This document shows, in pieces, positions 4,868 to 6,551 of a stretch of DNA of 6,551 bases (positions are counted from its first letter, which is position 1; the number at the start of each line of letters is the position of its first letter). The DNA comes from Deltaproteobacteria bacterium (lineage in GTDB: Bacteria; Desulfobacterota; Desulfobacteria; Desulfobacterales; JAABPS01). A program made the position numbers and the translations under genes. The notes beneath the pieces are model-generated. The model was given only the letters and a program-made list of their open reading frames with translations. It was not told the DNA's origin and made no database searches. The DNA is taken from the NCBI GenBank assembly GCA_019309685.1, contig JAFDFT010000389.1:1-6551 (forward strand), read 5' to 3'.

Positions 4868-5976
4868 GCAACATCAAAATCCCCCATGGTAAAGAACCAG
4901 TTATTCAAATCACTATAATATGACTGAAGAAATAGATCACCGGCTTGAGGTTCCTGTATGATCGGAAAAGGCTGCGGTTGAAATCTTCGAGGGCATACAA
5001 AGTGACCGCACATTCGAAGCAAATCGAATTCCACTGTTCCAGGCAGCATAAGGCATCCGGAAAGGGCAACTCTCTCATTTTGAAAATATTTTACAGCCTC
5101 AGATATTAGATATTTTCCAGCTTCCAACCCTCGGCCAGTATTCTCAATCATCAGATCTGCGATCATTCCACATTTAATATCGTTTACCTCCATAATACGA
5201 ACGACAATATAGCCCCGTATCTGCCCGCTTCCTTTTTCAATAACCACCCATTTCTGATACGCACGATGAGGTACATCGCCAAAACGCCATTGAAGATACT
5301 TAGCGCTGCGCTTTACCATTACTGGGCGTTTGTTTTTAACAGTCGTCCAGAATGAATTAAAAGAATCGTCAAATTTCGTTATTTCTTGAATACTTAGACC
5401 AAAATCATCAGGCCTCTGCCTATCTTTTTTTCTCCAGCTTATTAATTGCAGGGCTTTTTGGGAAATAGTTAATATCGCGTTCGCGAAAGGCAGCCCTTTC
5501 AATCGCTCATTGAACCCGCGTGGATCAATTAACCTGATTAGTAAAGGAACTTCTCCGGCGACTTGTGTCTTTAGTTTGCTTTTATGAAAATATAAAGATT
5601 GCGGATTTGCTACTGCATAGGAAAAAACAAATCCCGCGGATTGACAGTCTTCATACAGTGCTTTAGCCAGCATTGGAGCGATACCGCGTCCCCGATATTC
5701 AGGATGAACTAGAATATCTGTCATCAAATCAGCCATAACCGTATGTGCGCCAATTTTTACTTCTTTCGGTATGCCCACGGTCTTCCCGACGATCATACCC
5801 TCCTTTGTTTTATCTTTACACACAATGATACGGGCAGGACCATGAGGGCACTGAAAAAATTTCCAGCTAAAATAATCACTGAAACTAAGATCATTGTTTT
5901 CATAATGGAGACCGTTAAGGGCAGTAATGCCCGGGATGTCTTTTTTGGTAAAAGAGACGATTTCCAAAGAGCTCAT
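4864..5976 (-). CDS. GNAT-family N-acetyltransferase, two-domain type
   Basis: The 370-residue protein has an N-terminal GNAT fold with the acetyl-CoA pyrophosphate-binding motif at residues 90-100 (VHPEYRGRGIA), preceded by the strand MADLMTDIL and followed by the helix PMLAKALYEDC. The second half (from about 195) has YLQWRF, the strands GYIVVRIMEV and CGMIADLMI, and a GRGLEAGKYLI loop-helix suggesting a second, diverged GNAT-like fold. The C-terminus WFFTMGDFDV matches a WxxTxGDxD ending I associate with GNAT proteins encoded in polysaccharide gene clusters. The substrate is unknown; an amino sugar or aminoacyl group of a surface glycan is a reasonable inference because a polysaccharide deacetylase-like gene lies directly upstream. 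The ATG overlaps the deacetylase stop as TAATG, with no clear Shine-Dalgarno sequence, so reinitiation is likely. There is no signal peptide; the protein is probably cytosolic. Confidence 0.8.
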   Translation of the reverse strand: MSSLEIVSFTKKDIPGITALNGLHYENNDLSFSDYFSWKFFQCPHGPARIIVCKDKTKEGMIVGKTVGIPKEVKIGAHTVMADLMTDILVHPEYRGRGIAPMLAKALYEDCQSAGFVFSYAVANPQSLYFHKSKLKTQVAGEVPLLIRLIDPRGFNERLKGLPFANAILTISQKALQLISWRKKDRQRPDDFGLSIQEITKFDDSFNSFWTTVKNKRPVMVKRSAKYLQWRFGDVPHRAYQKWVVIEKGSGQIRGYIVVRIMEVNDIKCGMIADLMIENTGRGLEAGKYLISEAVKYFQNERVALSGCLMLPGTVEFDLLRMCGHFVCPRRFQPQPFPIIQEPQAGDLFLQSYYSDLNNWFFTMGDFDVA

Positions 5977-6551
5977 TATTTTTCAACCAATGGTAACTTT
6001 TTTAAAGTTTGAACTTCTCTCAAATAACGGTTCAACTCACTCATGAACATAAATTCATAACCTTTATTTTTAAGCATTTTTAATATGTGATTAAAAATAT
6101 CAAAAGCGTTATTTGAGTTTCTCAAGTGTGCGATTTTCTTCCATCCTTTTATGTATTTCGAAATTAAAGGAATATAAAAATCATACGGATGCACATTCAA
6201 AATAACCACTTTCGGCAAAGGAAAGAACATCATCAAGATTCGATAAAATGCCCAACCTAAGAGTTTGACATGGCTTAAAGAAAACACCAGACGAATCCTC
6301 TTTAAACAGGCAAGGGGCATTTCCATAAGTGATTGGCTCCCGCGTTCAAATAGAAATGGTTCCATAGGAAAGTGCAAATTAGAGTAACCGTATTCGTCAA
6401 AACGTATGGATGGGAAGATGCTCGAATCATATTCAAAATCAAAATCCATTAAATGATGGATCCCTTCAGGATTGATTAGCCCATTGGGTGCTCGATATCC
6501 TGTAGGTGAGAAGCCCCAAAACGCCCTAAAAGTGTCCACCGCCTGATGGAT
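5976..6551 (-). CDS. Polysaccharide deacetylase-like (NodB homology) protein, C-terminal part (partial)
   Basis: The frame is open to the window edge; 191 codons are visible, starting IHQAVDTFR. A GTG at 6537-6539 is in frame but is not a convincing start because the reading continues upstream and the N-terminal half of the fold is missing. Visible landmarks are GYRAPNG (residues 18-24 of the visible part), the conserved arginine loop of NodB-type carbohydrate deacetylases, then a DFDFEYDSSIFPS segment, EMPLAC, and NVHPYDF with the C-terminal catalytic-type histidine (residue 121). The metal-binding Asp-Asp and His-x3-His motifs would lie outside the window, so activity cannot be judged. Members remove N- or O-acetyl groups from glycans; with the coupled GNAT gene this suggests deacetylation followed by re-acylation of a surface polysaccharide (inference). 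The stop TAA shares one base with the ATG of the GNAT gene. Confidence 0.78.
   Translation of the reverse strand: MHQAVDTFRAFWGFSPTGYRAPNGLINPEGIHHLMDFDFEYDSSIFPSIRFDEYGYSNLHFPMEPFLFERGSQSLMEMPLACLKRIRLVFSLSHVKLLGWAFYRILMMFFPLPKVVILNVHPYDFYIPLISKYIKGWKKIAHLRNSNNAFDIFNHILKMLKNKGYEFMFMSELNRYLREVQTLKKLPLVEK

Noticed and set aside
5743..6012. An 89-codon + strand frame opposite the GNAT start and deacetylase end
   Set aside because: Antisense to two real genes, without a ribosome site or family features.
6537..6539. GTG as the start codon of the deacetylase-like gene
   Set aside because: The frame remains open to the window edge and the essential N-terminal half of the fold would be missing, so the gene is partial.

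Overview
The window looks like chromosomal DNA of a strictly anaerobic, moderately low-GC bacterium. My best guess is a sulfate-reducer-type Desulfobacterota. This rests on gene content: a tungsten/molybdenum aldehyde ferredoxin oxidoreductase-family protein, a four-subunit 2-oxoacid:ferredoxin oxidoreductase and acyl-CoA enzymes. No marker gene fixes the taxon.

Left part (1-1812, + strand): the C-terminal end of an AOR-family oxidoreductase, then a complete alpha-methylacyl-CoA racemase of the CaiB/BaiF fold with its His/Asp/Glu catalytic residues, then an approximately 80-codon remnant of an enoyl-CoA hydratase that keeps only the C-terminal helices.

Middle (1810-2102): a 273-bp gene-free insert with the structure of a non-autonomous mobile element (MITE-like). 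It has 20-bp perfect terminal inverted repeats and a 10-bp direct repeat on each side, whose left copy begins with the stop codon of the hydratase remnant. Two short GC-rich hairpins of a REP-like type lie inside it in opposite orientation. Removing the insert would leave only 21 nt between the hydratase stop and the ferredoxin start, so the two genes were probably once adjacent members of one transcription unit.

Right-centre (2117-4858, + strand): a compact korDABC operon (ferredoxin delta, alpha, TPP-binding beta, gamma) for a CoA-dependent 2-oxoacid:ferredoxin oxidoreductase, most like 2-oxoglutarate oxidoreductases. The genes overlap by 11 bp or are 2-3 bp apart. korA carries an exact 18-bp in-frame tandem duplication that adds six residues in its C-terminal domain.

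Right end (4864-6551, - strand): two convergent genes of another type, a partial polysaccharide deacetylase-like gene followed by a two-part GNAT acetyltransferase, coupled by a TAATG stop/start overlap. They resemble cell-surface or exopolysaccharide modification genes and mark the boundary of the metabolic cluster. Only 5 bp separate the stop codons of korC and the GNAT gene, and a perfect 13-bp palindrome covers both.

Working together (inference): the racemase, a hydratase (now decayed), the AOR-family enzyme and the Kor complex fit anaerobic oxidation of a branched-chain or aromatic carboxylic acid, with electrons delivered to ferredoxin. The exact substrate cannot be read from the window. 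I saw no clear new defence or signalling system. The most unusual items are the MITE-like insert and the korA duplication.
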